DNA of 64,000 nucleotides from Amycolatopsis vastitatis (GCF_002234595.1 NZ_NMUL01000006.1:124001-188000); one strand, 5' to 3'. Counted from the stretch's first letter, positions 51,368 through 60,129 are shown. A program made the numbers and translations. The notes: generated from the letters alone by a model not told the origin.

Positions 51368-52273
51368 ATGACGACTTCATCGGGCGACGTTTTCCAGAAC
51401 GAGCAGGGCTCGGCCGGTTCCGGCGGGAACCAGTTCAACGAGCAGGCGTCCGCGGGCGGTTCGGGGGACATTTTCCAGAACGAGCAGGGTTCGGGTGGCT
51501 CGGGCGGGAACCAGTTCAACGAGCAGGCTTCGACGGGTGGTCGCGGTGGCGACATCTTCCAGAACGAGCAGGGCTCGGGCGGTTCCGGTGGGAACCAGTT
51601 CAACGAGCAGGCCGCCACGGGTGGTCGCGGCGACATTTTCCAGAACGAGCAGGGCTCCGGGCGTGGCGGCAATCAGTTCAACGAGCAGGCCTCGGCCGGT
51701 CGCCACGGTGACGTGTTCCAGAACGAGCAGGGCTCGGGTGGTCACGGTGGGAACCAGTTCAACGAGCAGGCTTCCACGGGTGGTCGCGGTGACATTTTCC
51801 AGAACGAGCAGGGCTCGGGTGGTCACGGTGGGAATCAGTTCAACGAGCAGGCTTCCACGGGTGGTCGCGGTGACATTTTCCAGAACGAGCAGGCCCACGG
51901 TCACGGCGGGAACCAGTTCAACGAGCAGGCCTCGACCGGCGGTCACGGGAGCATCTTCCAGAACGAGCAGGGCTCCGGCGGTCACGGCGGGAACCAGTTC
52001 AACGAGCAGGCCTCGACCGGCGGTCACGGGAACATTTTCCAGAACGAGCAGGCCCACGGCCACGGCGGCAATCAGTTCAACGAGCAGGCCGCCACGGGCG
52101 GGCACGGGAACGTCTTCCAGAACGAGCAGGCCCACGGCCACGGCGGCAACCAGTTCAACGAGCAAGCCGCCACCGAGCACCACCACGGCCACGAGCACGA
52201 GCAGGAGCACCACCACGGCGGGCACGACCACCACGCCGACTACCACCACCACGACGTCGACCCGCACGTCTGA
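51368..52273 (+). CDS. Tandem-repeat Gly/Gln/Asn-rich protein with His-rich tail (IniB position)
   Basis: 301 residues of low complexity without signal peptide or membrane segment. Ten units of about 27 residues alternate two short motifs: an [D/N/S][I/V]FQNEQ motif and an NQFNEQA motif, separated by Gly/Ser/His-rich spacers. Each unit thus has two F-x-N-E-Q-like blocks. Toward the C terminus the spacers change from Gly/Ser/Arg to Gly/His (AHGHGG), and the last 30 residues contain about 14 His with Glu and Asp, a likely metal-binding tail. It occupies the place of iniB (a Gly-rich protein) before iniA and iniC. Regular amphipathic repeats suggest a fibre, gel or surface-lattice protein. No sequence match to IniB is claimed. 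Confidence 0.85.
   Translation: MTTSSGDVFQNEQGSAGSGGNQFNEQASAGGSGDIFQNEQGSGGSGGNQFNEQASTGGRGGDIFQNEQGSGGSGGNQFNEQAATGGRGDIFQNEQGSGRGGNQFNEQASAGRHGDVFQNEQGSGGHGGNQFNEQASTGGRGDIFQNEQGSGGHGGNQFNEQASTGGRGDIFQNEQAHGHGGNQFNEQASTGGHGSIFQNEQGSGGHGGNQFNEQASTGGHGNIFQNEQAHGHGGNQFNEQAATGGHGNVFQNEQAHGHGGNQFNEQAATEHHHGHEHEQEHHHGGHDHHADYHHHDVDPHV
51386..52165 (+). repeat. In-frame coding repeat, ten units of about 78-84 bp
   Basis: DNA repeat behind the FQNEQ/NQFNEQ protein. TTCCAGAACGAGCAG and CAGTTCAACGAGCA recur ten times each with few silent changes. Unit length varies by whole codons, so the frame is kept. Confidence 0.9.
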
Positions 52274-52304
52274 GCCGGCCGACGACGTCCACTGAGGAGC
52301 GGTC

Positions 52305-54146
52305 ATGCAGGAGCCGAGCGGCGGGGGGCACATCGCCCTCGACACTCTCGACCTCGCCGTCAAGGGTGCCAAGGCCTACGGGCGGGACGACCTCGTCCAG
52401 CGCCTTACCGACGCCCGGCGCCTGCTGTCCGAACCCGACGTCACCGTCTACGTGGTCGGGGAGTTCAAGCAGGGCAAGAGTTCTCTCATCAACGCCCTGC
52501 TGACCGCCAAGATCTGCCCGGTCGACGACGACATCGCGACCGCGGTGCCGACCGTCGTCCGCTACGCGCCGGAGTCCGGGGCTCTGGCGACCTACGAGCC
52601 GGCCGACCCGTCGTCGCCGCCGTGGACCGAGCGGATCTCCCTCGAAGACCTTCCGACCCACGTGAGTGAAGCCGGGAACCCCGGCAACCTCCGCAAGCTG
52701 AGATCGGTCACCGCGTCGATCAGCCGCCAGCTGCTCTCGGGCGGGCTGGTGCTGGTCGACACCCCCGGCGTCGGCGGGCTCGGCTCGCTGCACAACGCCG
52801 TCACGGTCAGCTCGCTGCCGCGGGCGCACGCCGTCCTCTTCCTCTCCGACGCCTCGCAGGAGCTGACCGGCGCCGAGCTGCGGTTCCTCCGGACGGTGAA
52901 AGAACTCTGCCCCACGGTCTTCTTCGTCCTCACCAAGATCGACCTCTACCCGCAGTGGCGGCGGATCCTCGAACTCAACGCCGGCCACCTCGAAGCGTGC
53001 GGGATCACCATCGACGCCGTCGCCGTCTCCTCCGAGCTGCGTACCGTCGCGGCCCGTTCGGCCGACCAGGAGATGAACGTCGAATCCGGCTTCCCGCAGC
53101 TGGTGAAGCGGCTGCAGGGCGTGGTCGGGGACGCCGAGCGGTCCGCGCTGAACGCCGTCGGCCTGCACGTCGGGTCCGCGGTCGGGCAGCTGCACGCGGC
53201 CCTGCGCGCCCGCCGCACCGCGCTCGCGCACCCCGAGCAGTCCGCCGCCCTCATCGAGGAACTCGGCCGTGTGAACGACCGCGTCGACGCGCTGCGCAGC
53301 CAGTCCGCGAAGTGGCAGCAGCTGCTCTTCGACGGCTTCGCCGATATTTCGTCCGATGTGGACTACGATCTGCGCGCCCGCTCCCGCGGCGTGCTGCACG
53401 AGGCCGAAGAGGCCATCGAAGAAGGCGACCCCGCCAAGAACTGGGCGGAGTTCGAGAAGTGGCTGCGCCAGCGCCTCGCCAACGAGACGCTGGAGAACTA
53501 CGCGACCTTCGTCAAGCAGGCCCGCGGCCTCGCCACCCGCGTGGCCGAGCACTTCGAGCTCGCCGAGTCGCAAGCCGTGCTGCCGCGCGAGGTCCAGGCA
53601 CCCGTGACGGTCGTCGAGGCGATCGACATCGATGCGTCGTTCACCGGGACCAAGGCCCGCGGCGCCACCGGGATGGCCGCGTTCCAGAAGGCCTACAGCG
53701 GCTTCCTGATGTTCTCCATGCTCACGAAGATGGCCGCGCTGGCCATCCCGACCCCGTTCGGCGTCGCGGCCGGCCTGCTGATGGGGCGCTCCGGCTTCCT
53801 CGACGAACGCAAGCGGCAGCTGGAAAAGCGCCGCGGCCTGGCCAAGACCGCCGTGCGCCGGTTCGTCGACGAGTTCAACCTCCAGGTCGGCAAGGACTCC
53901 CGCGACGCGATGCGGACCGTGCAGCGCGAACTCCGCGACGCCTACGGCGCGCGCGTCGAAGAACTGCAGCGATCCCTGACCGAGGCGCTGGCGAACGCGA
54001 AGAAGGCCGTCGTCGACGACGACGCCGAGGCGGCCGAACTCAAGCGGCTGGAGGCCGACATCGAAGCCCTCGAGGTGCTCGACCGCCGTGCCGGGGAGCT
54101 CACCCTGCGCAGTGCGCCCAAGCCCGTCCCGGCGGTGACGCGATGA
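52305..54146 (+). CDS. iniA: Dynamin-like GTPase IniA
   Basis: 613-residue bacterial dynamin-like protein. GTPase domain: G1 GEFKQGKSS (about 52-60), G3 DTPGVGGLG (about 151), G4 TKID (about 209). A helical stalk and a hydrophobic paddle (about 466-495, FLMFSMLTKMAALAIPTPFG) that can insert in membrane follow, then coiled-coil helices to the end. Many stretches match my recollection of M. tuberculosis IniA (640 residues), such as GDLVQRLT-like and ECP-type LTKIDLYPQWR. IniA binds and reshapes membranes and is induced by cell-wall drugs. GAGGAG precedes ATG 52305. The stop overlaps the iniC ATG. Confidence 0.92.
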   Translation: MQEPSGGGHIALDTLDLAVKGAKAYGRDDLVQRLTDARRLLSEPDVTVYVVGEFKQGKSSLINALLTAKICPVDDDIATAVPTVVRYAPESGALATYEPADPSSPPWTERISLEDLPTHVSEAGNPGNLRKLRSVTASISRQLLSGGLVLVDTPGVGGLGSLHNAVTVSSLPRAHAVLFLSDASQELTGAELRFLRTVKELCPTVFFVLTKIDLYPQWRRILELNAGHLEACGITIDAVAVSSELRTVAARSADQEMNVESGFPQLVKRLQGVVGDAERSALNAVGLHVGSAVGQLHAALRARRTALAHPEQSAALIEELGRVNDRVDALRSQSAKWQQLLFDGFADISSDVDYDLRARSRGVLHEAEEAIEEGDPAKNWAEFEKWLRQRLANETLENYATFVKQARGLATRVAEHFELAESQAVLPREVQAPVTVVEAIDIDASFTGTKARGATGMAAFQKAYSGFLMFSMLTKMAALAIPTPFGVAAGLLMGRSGFLDERKRQLEKRRGLAKTAVRRFVDEFNLQVGKDSRDAMRTVQRELRDAYGARVEELQRSLTEALANAKKAVVDDDAEAAELKRLEADIEALEVLDRRAGELTLRSAPKPVPAVTR

Positions 54147-55621
54147 CACCGCCGCTGTACTTCCAGGTCCGCGGGTTCGTCGCCCGCGCCTGCGCCGGGT
54201 ACGCCGGCACCCCGGCCGAGCCGGTGCTGCGGCAGATCGCCGGCCGGCTGGCCGAGCCGCTGCGCGTCGCGATCGCCGGCCGCGTCAAGGCCGGGAAGTC
54301 CACGCTGCTCAACGCGCTGGTCGGCCAGGAGCTCGCGGCGACCGACGCGGGGGAGTGCACCCGCGTCGTCACCTGGTACCGCAACGGCCCGACCTACCGG
54401 ATCATGCTGCACCCGCTGCGCGGGATGCCGCGGCAGCTGCCGTTCGGGCGCCTGTCCGGCACGCTCGGCCTCGAGCTCGGGATGGCGCCCGACGAGGTCG
54501 AACGGCTCGTCGTCGACTGGCCGTCGCCCGCGCTGCGCGCGATGACCTTGATCGACACGCCCGGGCTCGGCTCGGCGCGGTCGGCGGTCTCCGAACGCAC
54601 CGAGGTGGCGCTGGTGCCCGAGGGCGACGGCGTGGGCACCGCGGACGCGGTGATCTACCTGATGCGGCACGTGCACGGCGACGACGTCCGGTTCCTGGAG
54701 GCGTTCCACGACGACCCCGCGCAGCGGCGCCCGGTGAACACCATCGGCGTGCTGGCGAAGGCCGACGAGGTCGGGCACGCCCGCACCGACGCGCTGGACT
54801 CGGCGGCGAAGATCGCCGGCCGCTACGCCCGTGACTCCCGGGTCCGCGGCCTTTGCCAGACCGTGGTCCCCGTGGCCGGCCTGCTGGCCAGCTCGGCGGC
54901 GTCGCTGAAGGAGTCCGAGCACCGCGCGTTCCGGGTGCTGGCCGCGGCCCCGGAGGCCGAGGTGGCGCGGCTGCTGACGTCGGCCGACCGCTTCGCCCGG
55001 GCCGAGTCCGAAGTGGACGTTCCGGCGGCCGAACGCGCCGGGCTGCTGGCCCGCTACGGGCTCTTCGGCGTCCGGCTGGCGGTCGAGCTGACCGGCGGAG
55101 GCCACGTGACCGGCGCGCGGGCGTTGTCGGGCGAGCTGCTGGCCCGCAGCGGCCTGCACGGCCTGCGCGCGCTGCTGACCACCCAGTTCGCCGCGCGCGC
55201 CGACGTGCTCAAGGCCCGCTCGGCGCTGCAGGCGGTGGAACCGGTGCTGCGCGCCTACCCCGACCGCACCGGCGGGCTGCTGCACGAATGGGAGCGGATC
55301 GTCGCCGGCGCGCACGAATTCGCCGAGATCCAGCTGATCGACTCGATCCGGCTCGGCGTCGTGCTGTTCACCACCGACGAGGCCCGCGACGCGGAACGGC
55401 TGCTCGGCGCGGCCGGGGTGGACGTGCCGAGCCGGCTGGGCCTGCCGGCGGACGCGGGCCGCGCCGCGATCCGGCAGGCGCTCGGCGCCCAGCTGCTGAG
55501 GTGGCAGCGGCGCGCGGAGCACCCCGCGTCGCCGCGCGACGTCCGCGACGCGGCCCGCGTGCTGGTGCGTACCTGCGAGGGAATCCTGCTCAGCGAAGCC
55601 CGGGCGGAGGTCTTGTCGTGA
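54143..55621 (+). CDS. iniC: Dynamin-like GTPase IniC
   Basis: 492-residue companion GTPase, almost exactly the length of mycobacterial IniC (493). G1 AGRVKAGKSTLLNALVG (about 46), switch Thr in DAGECTRVVTWYRNGP, G3 IDTPGLGSARS (about 136), and G4-like LAKADEVG. Homology from memory to IniC continues through VVPVAGLLA, the RYGLFGVRL region and the WQRRAEHP end. It lacks the long hydrophobic paddle of IniA, so it likely works as IniA's partner. ATGA overlap with iniA and GTGA overlap with the next gene show strict coupling. Confidence 0.92.
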   Translation: MTPPLYFQVRGFVARACAGYAGTPAEPVLRQIAGRLAEPLRVAIAGRVKAGKSTLLNALVGQELAATDAGECTRVVTWYRNGPTYRIMLHPLRGMPRQLPFGRLSGTLGLELGMAPDEVERLVVDWPSPALRAMTLIDTPGLGSARSAVSERTEVALVPEGDGVGTADAVIYLMRHVHGDDVRFLEAFHDDPAQRRPVNTIGVLAKADEVGHARTDALDSAAKIAGRYARDSRVRGLCQTVVPVAGLLASSAASLKESEHRAFRVLAAAPEAEVARLLTSADRFARAESEVDVPAAERAGLLARYGLFGVRLAVELTGGGHVTGARALSGELLARSGLHGLRALLTTQFAARADVLKARSALQAVEPVLRAYPDRTGGLLHEWERIVAGAHEFAEIQLIDSIRLGVVLFTTDEARDAERLLGAAGVDVPSRLGLPADAGRAAIRQALGAQLLRWQRRAEHPASPRDVRDAARVLVRTCEGILLSEARAEVLS

Positions 55622-56865
55622 CCGAGCTGCCGAAGAAGATCAAGCGGGCCGCGGTGGCCGTCGCCGGTGCCGTCGCGTCGGAAGTGGCCGGCAACGTGCT
55701 CACGCCGGGGTCGCCCGGTGCCGCGCCGCCGCCACCGCCACCGCCGCATCCGGAACCGGTCGCGGCGGAGACGGCGGCGCACGAGGCCGGCGGCCACGAG
55801 TACGTCCCCGAGGTGGAGACCCACACCGTGACCCGCGGTGAGGACGGCTCGGTCGAGGCGCGGACGGGCACCGTCTGGCACCCGGAGACCACCGACGGCA
55901 CGCCGCTCGAGGAACTGCCCACCGTCGAGGAGTTCGAGCAGATCGACGTCCGCGAGGACGAGTTCGGGAACTTCGTCATCGACGCGACCGAGCGGTTCGT
56001 CGTGCACGACCACGGCCACGACGAGGTGTACGTCGAGCACCAGCACCTGGTCGTCCCCGGCGACGGCACGCCGGGCGACACGGACATCGACATCGTCCAG
56101 GACGCCGGCATCGTGGTCCACGAGAACCCGGACGGCACGATCACGGTGGAGCACGAGGGCTCGCTGACCTACGAGCTGACGCCGGACGCGCCGGGGCACG
56201 GCGACATCGAGGTGTTCCAGGAGGAGACGGTCGTCCTCGACGAGGCCCGGACCGGCCCACCGGGGATCGAGGTCGGCATCAGCGTGGACGAGCAGGCGAG
56301 GGCCGAGGACCCGTTCGGCGAGCCGGCCGGGCCGACCGTCCACCAGACCGAGACCGTGGGGGACAAGGCTCGAGGGACCGCGGTGACGACGTCGGTGACC
56401 GCGCCCGCGTCGTCACTGCCCGCGCCACCGCCGGTCGTCACGTTCAGCCGCCCTCCATCCACAGTGGACACACCGGTGGTGCAGCCGGTCGCGGTCGAAA
56501 CCACCACCTTGGCCGCGTCGAACTCGCTGGCCGAGCACCCGGCCGCGAAGCACAGCTTCGTCACCGAACCCGAGCCGGAGCACCACGACGCCGGCGAAGT
56601 GACGGGCGCCCGGCCGCACCCGGCCGAGGAGAAGCACCCCTTCGAGCCACCGCGGCGGCCCGACCCGGACCCCGGGCCGGACAAGGGACAGCACCTGCCG
56701 GACCACGACCGCGTGCCGGACGAGCCGCCGCCCGAAGCGACCCCGCCGGCGGAGCCGCCACCGGAGCACGAAGACCACCACGACCACCTCGAAGACCCGG
56801 AACCGCACCCGGTTCCGGACGAGCACCGGACTTTTGACCACGCGCACGCGGACGGCGGAGGCTGA
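55618..56865 (+). CDS. Acidic Pro/His-rich protein of the ini-like operon
   Basis: 415 residues, unrecognised. A short basic amphipathic N terminus (KKIKRAAVAVAGAVASEVAG) is followed by a polyproline run. An acidic beta-strand-like region (about 60-215) has alternating hydrophobic and acidic residues and repeated phrases (EVETHTVTRGEDGS, FVVHDHGHDEVYVEHQH, IVVHENPDGTITVEHEG). A disordered Pro/Glu/His tail makes up the rest. There is no signal peptide and no Cys. The His-rich stretches echo the tail of the repeat protein. GTG 55618 overlaps the iniC stop and the next gene starts 1 bp after its own stop, so it is part of the complex or pathway. Function unknown. Confidence 0.75.
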   Translation: MTELPKKIKRAAVAVAGAVASEVAGNVLTPGSPGAAPPPPPPPHPEPVAAETAAHEAGGHEYVPEVETHTVTRGEDGSVEARTGTVWHPETTDGTPLEELPTVEEFEQIDVREDEFGNFVIDATERFVVHDHGHDEVYVEHQHLVVPGDGTPGDTDIDIVQDAGIVVHENPDGTITVEHEGSLTYELTPDAPGHGDIEVFQEETVVLDEARTGPPGIEVGISVDEQARAEDPFGEPAGPTVHQTETVGDKARGTAVTTSVTAPASSLPAPPPVVTFSRPPSTVDTPVVQPVAVETTTLAASNSLAEHPAAKHSFVTEPEPEHHDAGEVTGARPHPAEEKHPFEPPRRPDPDPGPDKGQHLPDHDRVPDEPPPEATPPAEPPPEHEDHHDHLEDPEPHPVPDEHRTFDHAHADGGG

Positions 56866-56866
56866 C

Positions 56867-58453
56867 ATGGGCTACGGACTGGGCATCGACCTCGGCACGA
56901 CCTTCACGGCCGCCGCCGTCGACAGTGCCGGCCACGTCGAAATGGTGTCGCTCGGCGACCGCACGGCGGCCATCCCGTCGGTCGTGCTGCTGCGGGCCGA
57001 CGGCGGGGTGCTGGTCGGGGACGCGGCGAGCCGGCGCGCGGCCGTCGAACCCGACCGCGTGGCACGGGAGTTCAAACGGCGTCTCGGCGACCCGACGCCG
57101 GTGCTGCTCGGCGGTGCGCCGCATTCGGTGGCGTCGCTGATGGCCCACCTGCTCGGGTACGTGGTCCGGACGGTCACCGGCCGGCAGGGCGGCCGTCCGG
57201 ACCGGATCACCCTGACCCACCCGGCGAACTGGGGCCCGTACAAGCGGGAGCTGTTCGAGCAGGTGCCGCGGCTGACCGGGATCGACCGCGTCGGGCTGAT
57301 CACCGAGCCCGAGGCCGCGGCGGCGCACTACGCGGCCCAGGAACGCCTGGACGACGGCGCGGTGGTGGCGGTGTACGACCTCGGCGGCGGCACCTTCGAC
57401 GCGACCGTGCTCCGCAAGCGCGGCAGCGGCTTCGAGATCCTCGGGACGCCGGAAGGCATCGAGGGCCTCGGCGGCGTCGACTTCGACGAAGCGGTGTTCG
57501 GGCACGTCGACCGCGCACTCGACGGGAAGCTGTCGCAGATCGACCCGGACGACGCGGGGGCGGTGGCCGCGATCGTGCGGCTGCGCCAGGAATGCGTGCT
57601 GGCCAAGGAAGCCCTGTCCGCCGACACCGAAACCGCCGTCCCGGTGCTGCTGCCGTCGGTGCAGACGGAGGTCCGGCTTACCCGCGGCGAGTTCGAGGAG
57701 ATGGTCCGCCCGTCGATCACCGCGACGATCGGCTCGCTGCACCGCGCGCTGCGCTCGGCGAACCTCCGGCCGGCCGACCTCGGCGCGGTGCTGCTGGTCG
57801 GCGGCTCGTCGCGGATCCCGCTGGTGTCCCAGCTGGTGTCCGCCGAACTCGGCAGGCCGACCGCGGTGGACATCCACCCGAAGTACGGCGTCGCGCTCGG
57901 CGCCGCCGCGCTGGCCTCCGGGCGGTCCGGGCTGGTGCAGGCGACGCGGTCGCAGCCGGCGATCCGGCCCGTCGCGCCGCCCCCGCAGCCCGACGTCCCA
58001 CGTGTGCCGGCGCCGCGTGAGGAGACGCGTGTGCAGGCCACCCCGGGGTTCGGCGCGGGCGCGCCGCCGCCGTCGCTCGGGCGTGGCAAGGCCGATGGTT
58101 CGACCCCGGCACGGCGAGCCTCGCGTCGCGGGGTCGTCATCGGCCTGTGCGCGGTGGCGGCCGTGGCGATCGGCGGGGTCGCCGTCGCCGTGAGCAGTTC
58201 CGGCGGCGGCTCGGCCGGCACCACGACGACGCCGCCGGCCCCGAGTTCGGCGAGCGAGACACCGACCCTGGTGACGCTGGCATCGCCCGAGGAACCGCAG
58301 ACGACCCACGCGACCGTCGTGCCTCCGCGGACGAACCCGCCGGCGACGACCAGGCACAAGACGCCGCCCCGGACGACCACGCCGACCCGCACCACGACAC
58401 CCACGACGACCACCACACCGACGACCACGACGAGCGCGAAGCCGACGACCTGA
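56867..58453 (+). CDS. Membrane-anchored Hsp70-type ATPase without substrate domain
   Basis: 528 residues. Residues 1 to about 355 are an Hsp70/actin-fold ATPase: phosphate-1 GIDLGTTFTAAAV, phosphate-2 VYDLGGGTFDATV, adenosine motif LLVGGSSRIPLV. The DnaK substrate-binding domain and lid are missing. Instead come a Pro-rich linker, one membrane helix (about 422-444, GVVIGLCAVAAVAIGGVAVAV) after a basic cluster (ARRASRRG), and an outside Ser/Thr/Pro tail of about 80 residues ending in Thr runs. The topology puts the ATPase inside and the Thr/Pro tail in the cell wall. It starts 1 bp after the acidic gene, so it belongs to the ini-like operon. Confidence 0.85.
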   Translation: MGYGLGIDLGTTFTAAAVDSAGHVEMVSLGDRTAAIPSVVLLRADGGVLVGDAASRRAAVEPDRVAREFKRRLGDPTPVLLGGAPHSVASLMAHLLGYVVRTVTGRQGGRPDRITLTHPANWGPYKRELFEQVPRLTGIDRVGLITEPEAAAAHYAAQERLDDGAVVAVYDLGGGTFDATVLRKRGSGFEILGTPEGIEGLGGVDFDEAVFGHVDRALDGKLSQIDPDDAGAVAAIVRLRQECVLAKEALSADTETAVPVLLPSVQTEVRLTRGEFEEMVRPSITATIGSLHRALRSANLRPADLGAVLLVGGSSRIPLVSQLVSAELGRPTAVDIHPKYGVALGAAALASGRSGLVQATRSQPAIRPVAPPPQPDVPRVPAPREETRVQATPGFGAGAPPPSLGRGKADGSTPARRASRRGVVIGLCAVAAVAIGGVAVAVSSSGGGSAGTTTTPPAPSSASETPTLVTLASPEEPQTTHATVVPPRTNPPATTRHKTPPRTTTPTRTTTPTTTTTPTTTTSAKPTT

Positions 58454-58470
58454 GCCAGTACGGTCGCCGC

Positions 58471-58800
58471 ATGACCGCAGAACACGTGATCGTGACGTCC
58501 ACGACCGACTCCGAAAGCGCGGCCCGCGAGCTGGCCGTGAATGCGATCGAAGCCAGGCTCGGGGCTTGCGCGCAGATCGTCGGCCCGGTCACCAGCGTCT
58601 ACCGGTGGGAGGGCGCGGTGCAGACGGGCCGCGAGTGGCGGGTGGAGATCAAGACGACCGCGGACCGGGTGCCGGCGTTGACCGAACGCCTCCGGCAGCT
58701 GCACGGCTACGACCTGCCGGAGATCATCGCCACGCCGATCGAAGGCGGCAGCGGCGACTACCTCACCTGGGTCACCACCGAAACCCGGAACGGTGGTTAG
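58471..58800 (+). CDS. cutA: CutA1-type protein
   Basis: 109-residue CutA1 family protein, a small trimeric protein linked to divalent metal tolerance in E. coli, of uncertain role elsewhere. Family segments: VIVTSTTDSESAARELA, RLGACAQIVGPVTSVYRWEG, EWRVEIKTTADR and the closing YDLPEIIATPIEGGSGDYL. It starts 17 bp after the Hsp70-like stop and could be read from the same transcript. Confidence 0.92.
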   Translation: MTAEHVIVTSTTDSESAARELAVNAIEARLGACAQIVGPVTSVYRWEGAVQTGREWRVEIKTTADRVPALTERLRQLHGYDLPEIIATPIEGGSGDYLTWVTTETRNGG

Positions 58801-58809
58801 CTTCGCGGT

Positions 58810-59508
58810 ATGGATCTCGAAGCGCGGTTCGCGACGCTGACCACCGCCCACCTCGCCGACGCGTGCATCCGCGCCGGTCTCCCGGTGCGCTGCGCCCCGG
58901 CGCCGACACGTGCGGTGGTCACGGGCAGCCGCCTGTGCGGACCGGCCGTCCCCGCCCGGCACGTCGGCAGCGTCGACGTCTTCCTGGAGGCGTTCGAGGA
59001 CGCCCCCGAAGGTGGCGTGCTCGTGGTCGACAACGGCGGCCGCCTCGACGAAAGCTGCGTCGGCGATCTCGTGGTGCTCGAGGCACGCGCCGCCGGGCTG
59101 GCCGGCGTGGTGATCTGGGGCCTGCACCGCGACACCGCGGACATCCGGGCCATCGGGCTGCCGGTGTTCAGCCTCGGTTCGATTCCGACCGGACCGCTCG
59201 GCCTCGGGCCCCGCGTCGACGGCGGGCTGGCCGAGGCGATCGTCGGCACCTGGCGGATCGGGCCGTCGGACCTCGTGCTGGGCGACGACGACGGCGTCCT
59301 CTTCGTCCCCCTCGCCCGCGCGGGTGAGCTCTTCGCGCTGGCGGAAGGGATCCGCGACACCGAGCGCCGCCAGGCCGACCGGATCCGCGGCGGCGAGCCG
59401 CTGCGCCGTCAGGTCCGGTTCGGTGAATTCCTCGCGGCGCGGGAATCGGATCCGGAATTGACTTTCCGCGCGCACCTGCGTTCCGTTGGCGGCGCGATCG
59501 AGGAATAG
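58810..59508 (+). CDS. RraA-family protein
   Basis: 232-residue RraA/HMG-aldolase family protein. TTAHLADACIRAG at the N terminus and GRLDESCVGDLVVLEARAAGLAGVVIWGLHRD around the central fold are typical, with the Arg/Asp pair (GLHRDTADI) that binds metal and substrate in oxaloacetate-decarboxylating members. In bacteria the family covers aldolases as well as the RNase E inhibitor RraA; enzymatic use is more likely in an actinomycete. Ten bp after cutA. Confidence 0.82.
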   Translation: MDLEARFATLTTAHLADACIRAGLPVRCAPAPTRAVVTGSRLCGPAVPARHVGSVDVFLEAFEDAPEGGVLVVDNGGRLDESCVGDLVVLEARAAGLAGVVIWGLHRDTADIRAIGLPVFSLGSIPTGPLGLGPRVDGGLAEAIVGTWRIGPSDLVLGDDDGVLFVPLARAGELFALAEGIRDTERRQADRIRGGEPLRRQVRFGEFLAARESDPELTFRAHLRSVGGAIEE

Positions 59509-59584
59509 CCCGCAATGAACCCGAAAGTGTGATCACTCGCCGAATCGGGTATTCCGGCCTGCAGCGGGTGCGGGAGGCGGAACC

Positions 59585-60049
59585 ATGAACACGCTCATCG
59601 GCTTCGGCAGGGACATCGAGTACCACTTCGCCCGGGGGCTGCGTGCCTACCTCGCCCGGGTCGCCCGGGCCGTCGGAGTGGGCTTCGAGTCGTGTTCGCT
59701 CGACCTCGACGTGCCCGCCTCCGGGTACATCGCCCTGGACCGCCCGCTCGCGGACCTGCCGGGGCACGACCTGGCCCTGATCTGGGACGAGGTGCACGGC
59801 TGGTCGGCGGTCGTCGAGCCCGCGGGCGGGGGCGCGGCGAAGGTGTTCGCCTACCTCGGTGGCTCCGAGATCCTGCCGCCGCCGCGCGCGGTCGCCCGGT
59901 TCCTCGAGGTGCTGCGGGTCACCGGACCGCCGGCCGGGTCCTTCCGCCCGCCGGTGTTCCGGCGCGCGGGCCACCACGAAGACCTCGTCGACTGGCTGCC
60001 GGTGACCGGCCCCGAGGGGCTGCTGCGGCCGAGCTCCCCGGCGTGGTGA
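59585..60049 (+). CDS. DUF6292-type small protein
   Basis: 154-residue cytoplasmic protein. The core YIALDRPLADLPGHDLALIWDEVHGW is the pattern I associate with actinobacterial DUF6292 proteins. Function unknown. GCGGGAGGCGGAACC precedes ATG 59585. No operon partner is evident. Confidence 0.7.
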   Translation: MNTLIGFGRDIEYHFARGLRAYLARVARAVGVGFESCSLDLDVPASGYIALDRPLADLPGHDLALIWDEVHGWSAVVEPAGGGAAKVFAYLGGSEILPPPRAVARFLEVLRVTGPPAGSFRPPVFRRAGHHEDLVDWLPVTGPEGLLRPSSPAW

Positions 60050-60129
60050 TCGCGGCACCCGCACGGAAGGACGGGAAGGCGCCGAGCGCCTAGGATGGGC
60101 CGTCAGCCACCTGTCCAGTGAGGAAACCC

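Noticed and set aside
51386..52165. Repeat region as a CRISPR array or non-coding satellite
   Set aside because: Units differ by whole codons, changes are mostly silent and the frame stays open with a ribosome-site-proximal ATG, so it is a coding repeat; there are no unique spacers.
58147..58470. Longer N-terminal extension of the cutA frame
   Set aside because: CutA homology starts at ATG 58471; the upstream part overlaps the coding sequence of the Hsp70-like gene in another frame.
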